The position numbers and the translations under genes are program-made. Shown piece by piece: positions 1-6,927 of a stretch of DNA of 7,306 bases (position 1 is its first letter; the number at the start of each line of letters is the position of its first letter). The notes under the pieces are model-generated. The model was not told the origin of the DNA. It made no database searches and saw only the letters and a list, made by a program, of their open reading frames with translations. Source of the stretch: JBKHJZ01 sp046537875 (GTDB lineage Bacteria > Actinomycetota > Acidimicrobiia > Acidimicrobiales > VFJN01); contig JBKHJZ010000159.1 of assembly GCA_046537875.1 (NCBI GenBank), forward strand, positions 1 through 7,306, in the 5' to 3' direction.

Positions 1-486
1 TCAGTAGCCGCCGGCGGGGCGGCGGGTCGTCCGGCGCGCGTACATGCCGCTCGCGGCGATGCCGACCGCGAGCATCCCGAGCCCGAGGCCCAGGTGCAGC
101 CAGTCGTCGGCCGCGTTCAGCGGAACGAAGTTCGCGTCGCTCTGGCGGTCGATCACCATCCCGTACACGAAGAGCGCCAGGTAGACGACGCCGCTGGCGA
201 TCAGGAACCCCCGCGCCAGGTCGGCGGCGCGTGCGGCCCAGAGCCCGAGCAGGCCGAAGGCCAGGTGCACGGCGTTGTGGAGCACAGATACCTGGAAGAG
301 GCCGAACAGCTCGGCCTCGGAGTCGGTCCCAGCCCACGTCAGCTCGTCGTAGTTCGTGGTGATGCCGGGGATGAACCCGGCGATGCCCACGAGCAGGAAC
401 CCCAGGCCGAACACCAGCGCCCCCAGCTGCGCCACGGTCCGGGCCGGGGCACGCCCCCCGTACTGGCCTCCGCGCACCGTCGCCAT
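1..486 (-). CDS. DUF4383 family four-helix membrane protein
   Basis: A 161-residue protein with four hydrophobic segments at about 18-38, 63-85, 92-112 and 129-148. Family-typical blocks are FIPGITTNYDELTWAGTDS (38-56), LFGLFQVSVLHNAVHLAFGL (60-79), VVYLALFVYGMVID (100-113) and SDANFVPLNAADDWLHLGLG (116-135). These match the DUF4383 family, common in actinobacteria, whose function is unknown. His70, His74 and His131 in or next to the membrane segments could bind a ligand or metal, but this is speculation. The N-terminus (1-17, Arg/Gly-rich) and the C-terminal RRTTRRPAGGY are positively charged, suggesting both ends are cytoplasmic. The ATG at 486 is fixed by the GAGGAGGAG ribosome-binding site; the frame is open to 615, but those residues are Pro/Gly/Arg noise. 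The stop is the first three bases of the window, so the gene is complete. It follows mtnA by 193 bases and may not share its transcript. Confidence 0.88.
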   Translation of the reverse strand: MATVRGGQYGGRAPARTVAQLGALVFGLGFLLVGIAGFIPGITTNYDELTWAGTDSEAELFGLFQVSVLHNAVHLAFGLLGLWAARAADLARGFLIASGVVYLALFVYGMVIDRQSDANFVPLNAADDWLHLGLGLGMLAVGIAASGMYARRTTRRPAGGY

Positions 487-679
487 CGCCGCTCCTCCTC
501 GTGTTGGTGTGATCGAGCCCGGGGTGGCCGGAACGTCCCCGGGGCGCTTCCCGCCGTCGCTCGCCCCAACCCACCTGGGCACCGGCGGGCCGCCCCGGCC
601 GGGGTTGCTCGACACGGGCCGCTCGTCCGGGGCCCGGGGTCGCGCTACGGGGGACGCTCGTCCGGGGTCCGGGGTCGCG
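487..679 (-). other. 193-base intergenic region between mtnA and the DUF4383 gene
   Basis: The largest gap in the window. From the mtnA side it holds most of the 35-bp tandem repeat, then a 12-bp palindrome CCCCGGCCGGGG (593-604), then about 90 bases of plain GC-rich DNA, then the ribosome-binding site at 492-500. I see no T-tract terminator and no convincing -35/-10 pair. Its length and the strong ribosome-binding site make a separate promoter for the DUF4383 gene plausible but unproven. Confidence 0.5.
492..500 (-). promoter_or_regulatory. Strong ribosome-binding site of the DUF4383 gene
   Basis: GAGGAGGAG on the minus strand, five bases before the ATG at 486 (about eight from the upstream GAGG). 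It is the best Shine-Dalgarno in the window. It shows that translation starts at 486 and not at the in-frame upstream codon at 615. Confidence 0.8.
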
Positions 680-690
680 CTACGCGGGAC
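621..690. repeat. 35-bp tandem duplication covering the mtnA stop codon
   Basis: 621-655 and 656-690 are adjacent 35-base units that differ at two positions only (633/668 and 650/685). The unit includes the last codons of mtnA and its stop (TAG on the minus strand, 682-680), so the same CGTCCC-CGTAG end recurs just downstream at 657-645. A degraded further copy is visible around 597-620 (CCGGGGT, then CACGGG, then GCTCG). This indicates recent slippage or unequal exchange, probably with little effect because it falls after the reading frame. Confidence 0.85.
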
Positions 691-1705
691 GTTCGCCCGA
701 GGCGGGCCGCACGACCCGCCGCTCGGTCACCAGCGCGGTCACGAGGTCGGCCGGCGTGACATCGAACGCGGGGTTGACCGCCAACGCGCCCTCGGGCGCG
801 AGCCGGGTGCCTGCGAGCGCCACGACCTCGCCGGCGTCCCGCTCCTCGATGCGGATCGCGGCGCCGTCCGGCACCCCGGCATCGACGGTGGTCTCGGGCG
901 CCGCCACCACGAACGGGACGCCGGCCCGGGCCGCCGCCAGCGCCAGCGGGTAGGTGCCCACCTTGTTGGCCACGTCGCCGTTGGCGGCCACCCGGTCGGC
1001 GCCCACGACCACCGCGTCCACCAGCCCGCGAGCGATGAGCGACGGCCCGGCGCCGTCCACGACCAGCCGGTACTCGACGCCCATCCGGTCGAGCTCCCAT
1101 GCGGTCAGCCGGGCGCCCTGCAGCAACGGCCGGGTCTCGCCGGCGTACACGTGCGCCACGGCGCCGTCGTCGTGCAGCGCGCGGACGATGCCGAGCGCCG
1201 TGCCCCACTCGACGCAGGCCAGCGCACCGGCGTTGCAGTGCGTGTGGAGCCGCAGCCGCCCGTGCGTCTCCCCCGCCGCCCGCTTCTCGCACAGCTCGGC
1301 CAGCAGATCGGCGCCCCGCCGCCCGAGCCGCCGGTTCACCGTGGCGTCGTCGTCCAGCACGGCCAGCGCCTGCACCTGCACCGCCGCGAGACCATCCGAT
1401 AGCCGGGCCGCCACCCGGTCGACGCCCCGGGCCAGGTTCGCCGCGGTGGGCCGGGCGTGCCGCAGCCCGTCGATCGCGGCGGCCAACCGATCGGGACTCC
1501 AGTCCTCGCGCTCGGCCTGCCGGGCGGCGAGGAGCACGCCGAGGGCCCCGGCGGCCCCCAGCGCGGGCGCCCCCCGCACGGCCAGGCGGCGGACGGCCTC
1601 GACCAGGCTGTCGACGTCGTCGAACCGCAGCAGCCGCAGCTCGTGGGGCAGCAGCGACTGGTCGATGGCCACGACTGCGCCGTCCACCCAGTCGATGGTC
1701 CGCAC
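680..1705 (-). CDS. mtnA: S-methyl-5-thioribose-1-phosphate isomerase (MtnA)
   Basis: A 341-residue cytoplasmic isomerase (family about 340-370) converting 5-methylthioribose-1-phosphate to 5-methylthioribulose-1-phosphate, a step in recycling methylthioadenosine made from S-adenosylmethionine. It is related to the eIF2B alpha family. Visible signatures are RGAPALGAAGALG (44-56), THCNAGALA (155-163) with the catalytic Cys157, YAGETRPLLQGARLTAWEL (187-205), VVGADRVAANGDVANKVGTY (233-252) with the catalytic Asp237, and NPAFDVTPADL (311-321). Family members also act in 5-deoxyribose salvage, so the natural substrate could be broader. The start is GTG at 1705 (VRTIDW), with only a weak GAGTGAG upstream. 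It follows priA by 44 bases on the same strand, in the place where many bacteria carry def/fmt. No mtnB, mtnC or mtnP gene is present here. Its stop codon lies inside a 35-bp tandem repeat. Confidence 0.95.
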   Translation of the reverse strand: MRTIDWVDGAVVAIDQSLLPHELRLLRFDDVDSLVEAVRRLAVRGAPALGAAGALGVLLAARQAEREDWSPDRLAAAIDGLRHARPTAANLARGVDRVAARLSDGLAAVQVQALAVLDDDATVNRRLGRRGADLLAELCEKRAAGETHGRLRLHTHCNAGALACVEWGTALGIVRALHDDGAVAHVYAGETRPLLQGARLTAWELDRMGVEYRLVVDGAGPSLIARGLVDAVVVGADRVAANGDVANKVGTYPLALAAARAGVPFVVAAPETTVDAGVPDGAAIRIEERDAGEVVALAGTRLAPEGALAVNPAFDVTPADLVTALVTERRVVRPASGERPA

Positions 1706-1749
1706 GGGCTCACTCTACGGGCGCCGCCCGCCAGGGCCGCAGGAGGCGG

Positions 1750-3525
1750 TCAGATCCGCAGCGGGTCGACGGCAACACGTACGCGGCCCGGGGGCCGGGG
1801 GGTCGCGGCGAGGGCGTCGCACAGCGTCGCGTGATCGGGGGCGCGCAGCAGCCAACGTCCATCGGACGGGCCGAGGACCTCGACGCCGAGCGGGCTCCCC
1901 AGCGCGTCGACGAGGTCCGGCGCCGCCGCCCCGGACACCTCGGCCAGGGCAGTCACCGGCGGGAAGCGCAGAAGCTCGCGGCGCGCCCGCTCGGCATCGG
2001 CCACCCGGCTCGGGTCGCCGTGGAGCGCCGCCTGGACCACCTCGTGGCGCGGCAGCGACGTCTGCACGATCACTCGCCCGGTGTCGGTGCCGGGGCCAGC
2101 GCGGATCACGCCCGTCCCCGCCGCTCCCCGCGCGCTCCGGGCCGTGCCCGTGGGCCGGCCGCCGACCAGCCGGGCGGCCAGGGACAGCAGCGCGAGGGCC
2201 TGCTCCGCCGCCCGGTACCGCGGTGCGAGCAGCTCCTGGTCGAAGTCGAGGAAGGCGACCACGTCGGCCCGGTCGACCTGGTGAAGCGTGGCCTCGGTGC
2301 CGACCAGCACCCGGGTGCCGGGGTCGCCGGCGAGCGGCCGGGCGCCGGTCACCTCGTTCACCGGCTCGCCGACCAGCGCCTCGATCTCGTCGCGGACCCG
2401 GGTGACCCCCTGGCGGACCGCCTTCAGCCGGGTCCGCCCGCACGCCGCGCACACGACCGGCCGTTCCTCCCCGCACCGGGCGCATACGAGCATTTCACCC
2501 GGCTGGGCCACCGCGGCGTCGCAGCGCTCGCAGCGCGCCAGCTCGCCGCACGCCGCGCACGCCAGCAGGCGGGCGCGGCCCGTCCGGTTGAGCACGCAGA
2601 CGATCCGGCGTTCGCTCCGGAGCACGCGCACGAGCTGCGGGGTCAGCATCCCGCTGCGGGGGTCGGTCCGCCGCATGTCGACCACGTCGACGATCGGCCA
2701 GCCGGCCCTCTCGTCGCTCCGCGACGGTGCGAGCAGCGGACCCTGCCCCAGGGCCTCGAGACTGGGGCACGGCGACGTCAGCACGCACGGGACGCCGGCG
2801 CGCCGGGCCCGCTCCAGCGCCACCTCGCGGGCGTGCCAGGTCGGCGCCTGCGACTGCTGGTGGGTCTCGTCGTGCTCGTCGATCACCACGACGGCGGCGA
2901 GCCCGTCGACCGGCGCCCACGCCGCCCCCCGGGTGCCGACCACGGTGGCGCCGCCTGCGCCGGCCGCCCAGTCCCGCGGGTGCACCGCCACCGCGACCCC
3001 CGCACGCCGGAGCCGCATCCCGATGGTCCGGGCCTGCGTGACCGTGGGGCACAGCACGAGCGCCGGGCCGTGGCCCGCTGCGGCCAGCGCGACCGGGTAG
3101 ACGTCGGCGGCCGGCGGCAGCCGCAGCACCGACCGGTGATGGGTCAGCGCCTCCCGGACCAGCGGATCGCTCGGCCGGGGCACCGGTGCGGCCCGCCTTT
3201 CGATGGCCGGCAGGTCGGTCACGACCCGCTCGGGTGACGCCGTCCGCAGGAAGGACGCGGGGCGCCCCGCCCAGCGCCAGGCGGCCCACCGGGCCAGGTC
3301 GATCAGGTCCGGGGTCGGCCCGCGCCCCGACACCCCGCTCAGCTCGCGGAGGGCGACCCCGGGGGGCGGGGTGACGTCGGTCGCCGTCACCCACCCACCC
3401 ATGCGCCGGCCGTGGAGGTCGATCCGCACGCGGTCGCCCACGCGCACCTGGTCCCCGAGGGCGTCGGGGACCAGGTAGTCGAAGCTCCTGTCGATGGCCG
3501 GCTCCTCGGGCAGCACCCGCACCAC
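1750..3525 (-). CDS. priA: PriA-like primosomal protein N', helicase motifs degenerate
   Basis: A 591-residue protein of the primosomal protein N' family, which reloads the replicative helicase at stalled forks. The N-terminal DNA-binding domain is clear: VVRVLPEEPAIDRSFDYLVP (1-20), then a VRVGDRVRIDLHGRRMGGWV stretch (27-46). The zinc module is intact, with four Cys pairs at 323/326, 332/335, 348/351 and 359/362. The ATPase motifs are not. The place of the Walker A loop reads RLPPAADVY (135-143), without GxGKT. The DEEH box is IDEHDE (215-220). Motif V is GTEATLHQVDRAD (409-421), and the Arg-finger motif VI (QxxGRxGR) is replaced by a Gly/Ala/Thr-rich insert (456-483). This matches actinobacterial PriA proteins, annotated as probable helicase-dead, including the ending AVDPLRI. 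I took GTG 3525 as start; GTG 3522 is an alternative. The upstream GGGGGC is a poor ribosome-binding site. The gene lies 44 bases after metK. Confidence 0.92.
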   Translation of the reverse strand: MVRVLPEEPAIDRSFDYLVPDALGDQVRVGDRVRIDLHGRRMGGWVTATDVTPPPGVALRELSGVSGRGPTPDLIDLARWAAWRWAGRPASFLRTASPERVVTDLPAIERRAAPVPRPSDPLVREALTHHRSVLRLPPAADVYPVALAAAGHGPALVLCPTVTQARTIGMRLRRAGVAVAVHPRDWAAGAGGATVVGTRGAAWAPVDGLAAVVVIDEHDETHQQSQAPTWHAREVALERARRAGVPCVLTSPCPSLEALGQGPLLAPSRSDERAGWPIVDVVDMRRTDPRSGMLTPQLVRVLRSERRIVCVLNRTGRARLLACAACGELARCERCDAAVAQPGEMLVCARCGEERPVVCAACGRTRLKAVRQGVTRVRDEIEALVGEPVNEVTGARPLAGDPGTRVLVGTEATLHQVDRADVVAFLDFDQELLAPRYRAAEQALALLSLAARLVGGRPTGTARSARGAAGTGVIRAGPGTDTGRVIVQTSLPRHEVVQAALHGDPSRVADAERARRELLRFPPVTALAEVSGAAAPDLVDALGSPLGVEVLGPSDGRWLLRAPDHATLCDALAATPRPPGRVRVAVDPLRI

Positions 3526-3546
3526 GCGCCCCCGGCGGTCGCGGGT

Positions 3547-3562
3547 GGCCGGCGTGCCGGCC
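3547..3562. other. GC-rich palindrome in the metK-priA gap
   Basis: GGCCGGC and GCCGGCC (7-base arms, centre GT) sit in the 44-base gap between metK and priA. There is no T-run, so I do not call it a terminator. It could fold in the transcript and lower read-through or priA translation, or be a by-product of 75-80% GC sequence. Confidence 0.3.
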
Positions 3563-3569
3563 GGGCGGC

Positions 3570-4760
<1,191 letters not shown>

Positions 4761-4762
4761 GG

Positions 4763-5950
4763 TCACGTTCTCCTCTCGAGGACGGCATCGAACACTGCGC
4801 GGGCGACCGCCCGCTTCCCCGCCAGTGGCACCTCGCGCTCTGTGCCGTCGGCGTGCAGGATCACGACCCGGTTGGTGTCGTGCTCGAACCCGGCGCCGGG
4901 AGCCGTCACATCGTTGGCCACGATGAGGTCGACCCCCTTGGCGGCGAGCTTCTCCGCGGCATTCTGCCGCACATCGCCGGTCTCCGCGGCAAATCCGACC
5001 AGCGTCTGTCCCGGGCGCTTGTCGGCGCCCAGTCCGGCCAGGATGTCGGGCGTCCGCTCGAGCGTGACCTCGGGGATGCCGGCCTTCTTCTTGATCTTCT
5101 CGCTGGCCGCCTTCGTCGGGCGGAAGTCGGCGACCGCTGCCGCCATCACCACGACGTCGGCGGTGGCTGCCCGGGTCAGCACGGCATCGTGCATCTCGGC
5201 GGCCGTCTCCACCGCGATCACGTCGGCTCCCGCCGGCGCGGGCAGACCGGCCGTCGTGACGATCGTGACCTTGGCGCCCCGCGAGGCCGCCTCGTCGGCG
5301 AGCGCGTGCCCCTGCTTGCCCGACGACCGGTTGCCGATGAAGCGCACCGGATCGATCGGCTCCCGGGTGCCGCCAGCGGTGACCAGCACGTGAAGGCCGG
5401 CGAGCTCCCCCCGGTGCGCCAGCACGTCGGTGACGGCGTCGACGATCGTGGCGGGCGACGCCAGCCGGCCGCTTCCGACGTCGCCGCCCGCCAGCCGGCC
5501 CTCCTCGGGCGGGACCAGGTGCACGCCGCGGGCCGCGAGCGTGGCGATGTTGGCCTGCACCGCCGGGTGGTCCCACATCTCGGTGTGCATGGCGGGGCAC
5601 ACCACGACGGGCGCCCGGGTGGCCAGCAGCGTGGCCGTCAGCAGGTCGTTCGAGATGCCAGCGGCGTACGAGCCGATGACGCGCGCGGTGGCCGGCGCCA
5701 CCAGCACCAGATCGGCCGACCTGCCGAGCCGGGTGTGCGGGATCGGGTCGTCGTCGTCGAAGAGCGACGTGTGGGCCCGCTCGCTGGCCAGCGCCGAGAA
5801 CGTCGTGGGACCCACGAACCGGGTGGCGCCCTGCGTGAGCACGGGGACCACGTGCGCGCCGCGGTCGATCAGGCGGCGGCAGACCTCGACCGCCTTGTAG
5901 GCGGCGATCCCGCCCGACACCCCCAGGACGACGCGACGCCCCTCGAGCAC
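4763..5950 (-). CDS. coaBC: Bifunctional phosphopantothenoylcysteine decarboxylase / phosphopantothenate-cysteine ligase
   Basis: A 395-residue fusion catalysing two consecutive cytoplasmic steps of coenzyme A synthesis: CTP-dependent joining of cysteine to 4'-phosphopantothenate (CoaB), then FMN-dependent decarboxylation to 4'-phosphopantetheine (CoaC). The N-terminal CoaC half shows the FMN-binding GVSGGIAAYKA (10-20), the catalytic His72 in PHTRLG and APATA (85-89). The Asn of the E. coli PAMN motif is His122 here (PAMHTEMW), and the flap reads GRLAGGD (151-157), without the E. coli-type Cys; both also differ in the mycobacterial enzyme as I recall it. The CoaB half has VTAGGTREPIDPVRFIGNRS (190-209) continuing SGKQG, then AAAVADF (270-276), KIKKK (285-289) and GFAAETG (319-325). 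I chose the GTG at 5950 because it puts the first strand (RRVVLGVSGG) at the usual distance; upstream in-frame residues are Arg-rich noise from rpoZ DNA. It ends 2 bases before metK. Confidence 0.96.
   Translation of the reverse strand: MLEGRRVVLGVSGGIAAYKAVEVCRRLIDRGAHVVPVLTQGATRFVGPTTFSALASERAHTSLFDDDDPIPHTRLGRSADLVLVAPATARVIGSYAAGISNDLLTATLLATRAPVVVCPAMHTEMWDHPAVQANIATLAARGVHLVPPEEGRLAGGDVGSGRLASPATIVDAVTDVLAHRGELAGLHVLVTAGGTREPIDPVRFIGNRSSGKQGHALADEAASRGAKVTIVTTAGLPAPAGADVIAVETAAEMHDAVLTRAATADVVVMAAAVADFRPTKAASEKIKKKAGIPEVTLERTPDILAGLGADKRPGQTLVGFAAETGDVRQNAAEKLAAKGVDLIVANDVTAPGAGFEHDTNRVVILHADGTEREVPLAGKRAVARAVFDAVLERRT
4770..4774 (-). promoter_or_regulatory. metK ribosome-binding site inside the end of coaBC
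   Basis: AGGAG on the minus strand, in the last codons of coaBC, nine bases before the GTG at 4760. It favours that GTG over the in-frame GTG at 4766, which overlaps the coaBC stop but would be only three bases from the motif. The arrangement implies translational coupling of metK to coaBC. Confidence 0.65.
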
Positions 5951-5960
5951 TCGGGGACGC

Positions 5961-6278
5961 CTACTCGCCGTCGGTCGGCGCCTGCTCGCCGTCGCTCGGC
6001 GCCTCCTCGGCGGCGTCCTCGCCCGCCGTCTCGGACGGTGTCGCCGCCACGATCTTGTCGTTCGCGATCTCCTCGAACGCGATCGACAGTGGCTTGCGGG
6101 CGACCGACGTGACCTGCGGCGGCACCACGGTGCCCAGGCCCTCACCGAGCTGGTTGAAGTACGCGTTGATCTGACGGGCGCGCATCGCGCTGAGCGTGAC
6201 CAGCGAGAACTTCGACCCGGCGCGATCGAGGAGCTCCTCGATCGAGGGGTTCATCATCGTGTCTTGGCGGGTGGCCAT
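5961..6278 (-). CDS. rpoZ: DNA-directed RNA polymerase omega subunit
   Basis: A 105-residue omega subunit that assists assembly and stability of RNA polymerase by clamping the beta-prime subunit. The diagnostic core MNPSIEELLDRAGSKFSLVT (residues 9-28) continues into SAMRARQINAYFNQLGEGLG (30-49), with the typical actinobacterial PPQVTS-RKPLSIAFEEIANDKI segment (53-76). Residues 82-105 are an acidic, low-complexity tail ending in a repeated heptad (APSDGEQ, APTDGE). I chose the ATG at 6278 because GAGGTG (6293-6288) lies nine bases upstream; the in-frame GTG at 6290 falls inside that ribosome-binding site. Internal ATGs at 6257 and 6254 would also leave the core intact. The stop is 10 bases before coaBC, implying co-transcription. 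Confidence 0.96.
   Translation of the reverse strand: MATRQDTMMNPSIEELLDRAGSKFSLVTLSAMRARQINAYFNQLGEGLGTVVPPQVTSVARKPLSIAFEEIANDKIVAATPSETAGEDAAEEAPSDGEQAPTDGE
5964..6005. repeat. Two 21-bp tandem repeats in the rpoZ C-terminal tail
   Basis: 5964-5984 and 5985-6005 are adjacent 21-base units differing at two positions. Being a multiple of three, they encode two copies of a seven-residue acidic unit (APSDGEQ then APTDGE plus the stop codon). This looks like a recent in-frame duplication in a part of omega that is poorly conserved. Confidence 0.75.
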
Positions 6279-6287
6279 CCGGGCACG

Positions 6288-6293
6288 CACCTC
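6288..6293 (-). promoter_or_regulatory. rpoZ ribosome-binding site
   Basis: GAGGTG on the minus strand, nine bases before the ATG at 6278. It decides the start: the alternative in-frame GTG at 6290-6288 is part of this motif, so the longer N-terminus is unlikely. Confidence 0.65.
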
Positions 6294-6339
6294 GTGAGGG
6301 GAAGGGGACGACCGCCCAGCGTACCGCCCCGGGAGCGAT

Positions 6340-6355
6340 GCGGGAGAACTCCCGC
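6340..6355 (-). other. GC-rich inverted repeat between the kinase gene and rpoZ
   Basis: GCGGGAG and CTCCCGC (7-base arms, 2-base centre) form a perfect palindrome about 20 bases after the kinase stop and about 60 bases before rpoZ. No T-tract follows on the transcribed strand, so it is not a classical intrinsic terminator. It might be a processing or attenuating hairpin, a protein site, or chance. The 96-base gap is the longest inside the mihF-mtnA run, so an internal rpoZ promoter here is possible, but I see no good -35/-10 pair. Confidence 0.3.
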
Positions 6356-6374
6356 GCCCGGCGGTCGCCGCAGG

Positions 6375-6908
6375 TCACCCGAACCGGCCACGCACGGCGG
6401 CGACCACGCGCTCGGCCACCTCGTCGGCGGTCATGGTCCCCGAGTCGACCACGAGGTCGTAGATCGACCGGTCGTCCACATCGACGCCGTAGAGCGCGCG
6501 ATAGCGGTCACGCTCCACCGCCTCCCGCTCGCCGTTCTCGGCCAGGGCGCGCTCGACCGAGGTCCCCTCGCGCGCGGCGACGCGCTCGGCGCGACAGCGG
6601 GGGGCGCACTCGACGAAGACCCGGAGCGCGGGCAGCCCCTCCTGGCGGGCGATCCACCCGGCGAGCCGCGACTCGATGACCGCCCCGCCCTCGCGGGCCC
6701 GCTCGGCGAGGCGGCGATCGAGCTCGACATCCACGTCCGGGTGATCCGCTGCGTAGGTGCCGAACTCGGCCAGCGACATGCCCCGCTCGGCTGCCATCGA
6801 CCGGAACACCTCGCCGCCGGGCACCAGGGCGAGCCCGAGGCGGGCGGCGACGCGCTGCGCAGCCGTGGTGGTACCCGACCCCGGGGGGCCGGAGACCGTG
6901 ACCAGCAA
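6375..6908 (-). CDS. Archaeal-type cytidylate kinase-like P-loop nucleotide kinase
   Basis: A 177-residue P-loop kinase that by family resemblance should phosphorylate a nucleoside monophosphate, most likely CMP or dCMP, using ATP. The start gives the ATP loop GPPGSGTTT (residues 7-15). It is followed by GGEVFRSMAAERGMSLAEF (31-49), DVELDRRLAERA (60-71), the block VIESRLAGWIAR (77-88), AAREGTS (111-117) and RDRYRALYGVDVDDRSIYDLVVDS (133-156). This motif series, and especially ESRLAGWI and YGxDxDDxSIYDLV, is that of archaeal cytidylate kinases rather than bacterial Cmk (longer, with an inserted domain) or Gmk. The start is a TTG, 19 bases after the mihF stop, with no evident Shine-Dalgarno; it places strand 1 at the N-terminus as in homologues, so translation may depend on coupling to mihF. 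The gene sits between mihF and rpoZ, where gmk normally lies. The fold is certain; the substrate is inferred. Confidence 0.8.
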   Translation of the reverse strand: MLVTVSGPPGSGTTTAAQRVAARLGLALVPGGEVFRSMAAERGMSLAEFGTYAADHPDVDVELDRRLAERAREGGAVIESRLAGWIARQEGLPALRVFVECAPRCRAERVAAREGTSVERALAENGEREAVERDRYRALYGVDVDDRSIYDLVVDSGTMTADEVAERVVAAVRGRFG

Positions 6909-6927
6909 GCGGGGCGGGCGCCGGCCG

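Noticed and set aside
593..604. CCCCGGCCGGGG palindrome as an intrinsic terminator of mtnA
   Set aside because: There is no T-tract on the transcribed strand and the arms have almost no loop. Such GC palindromes are expected by chance at this composition.
1718..1730. CGGGC-GCC-GCCCG hairpin between priA and mtnA
   Set aside because: Short five-base arms and no T-run; too common in this sequence to interpret.
954..2405. Ser/Arg/Pro-rich + strand frame (483 codons)
   Set aside because: Low-complexity composition typical of a wrong frame in GC-rich DNA; overlaps mtnA and priA.
1099..3237. Long open frame on the + strand (712 codons) opposite mtnA and priA
   Set aside because: Arg/Pro/Gly/Ala-rich translation with no domain. 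It lies antisense to two well-supported enzymes and is explained by high GC at third codon positions.
4761..4762. SAM riboswitch upstream of metK
   Set aside because: The gap to coaBC is only two bases; there is no room for an aptamer.
4761..5600. 280-codon upstream extension of the metK frame
   Set aside because: It overlaps coaBC in another frame and encodes Arg/Gly-rich noise. MetK has a normal start at 4760 with a good ribosome-binding site.
5951..6145. 65-residue Arg-rich N-terminal extension of CoaBC
   Set aside because: It is out-of-frame rpoZ sequence; the FMN-binding strand of CoaC starts right after the GTG at 5950.
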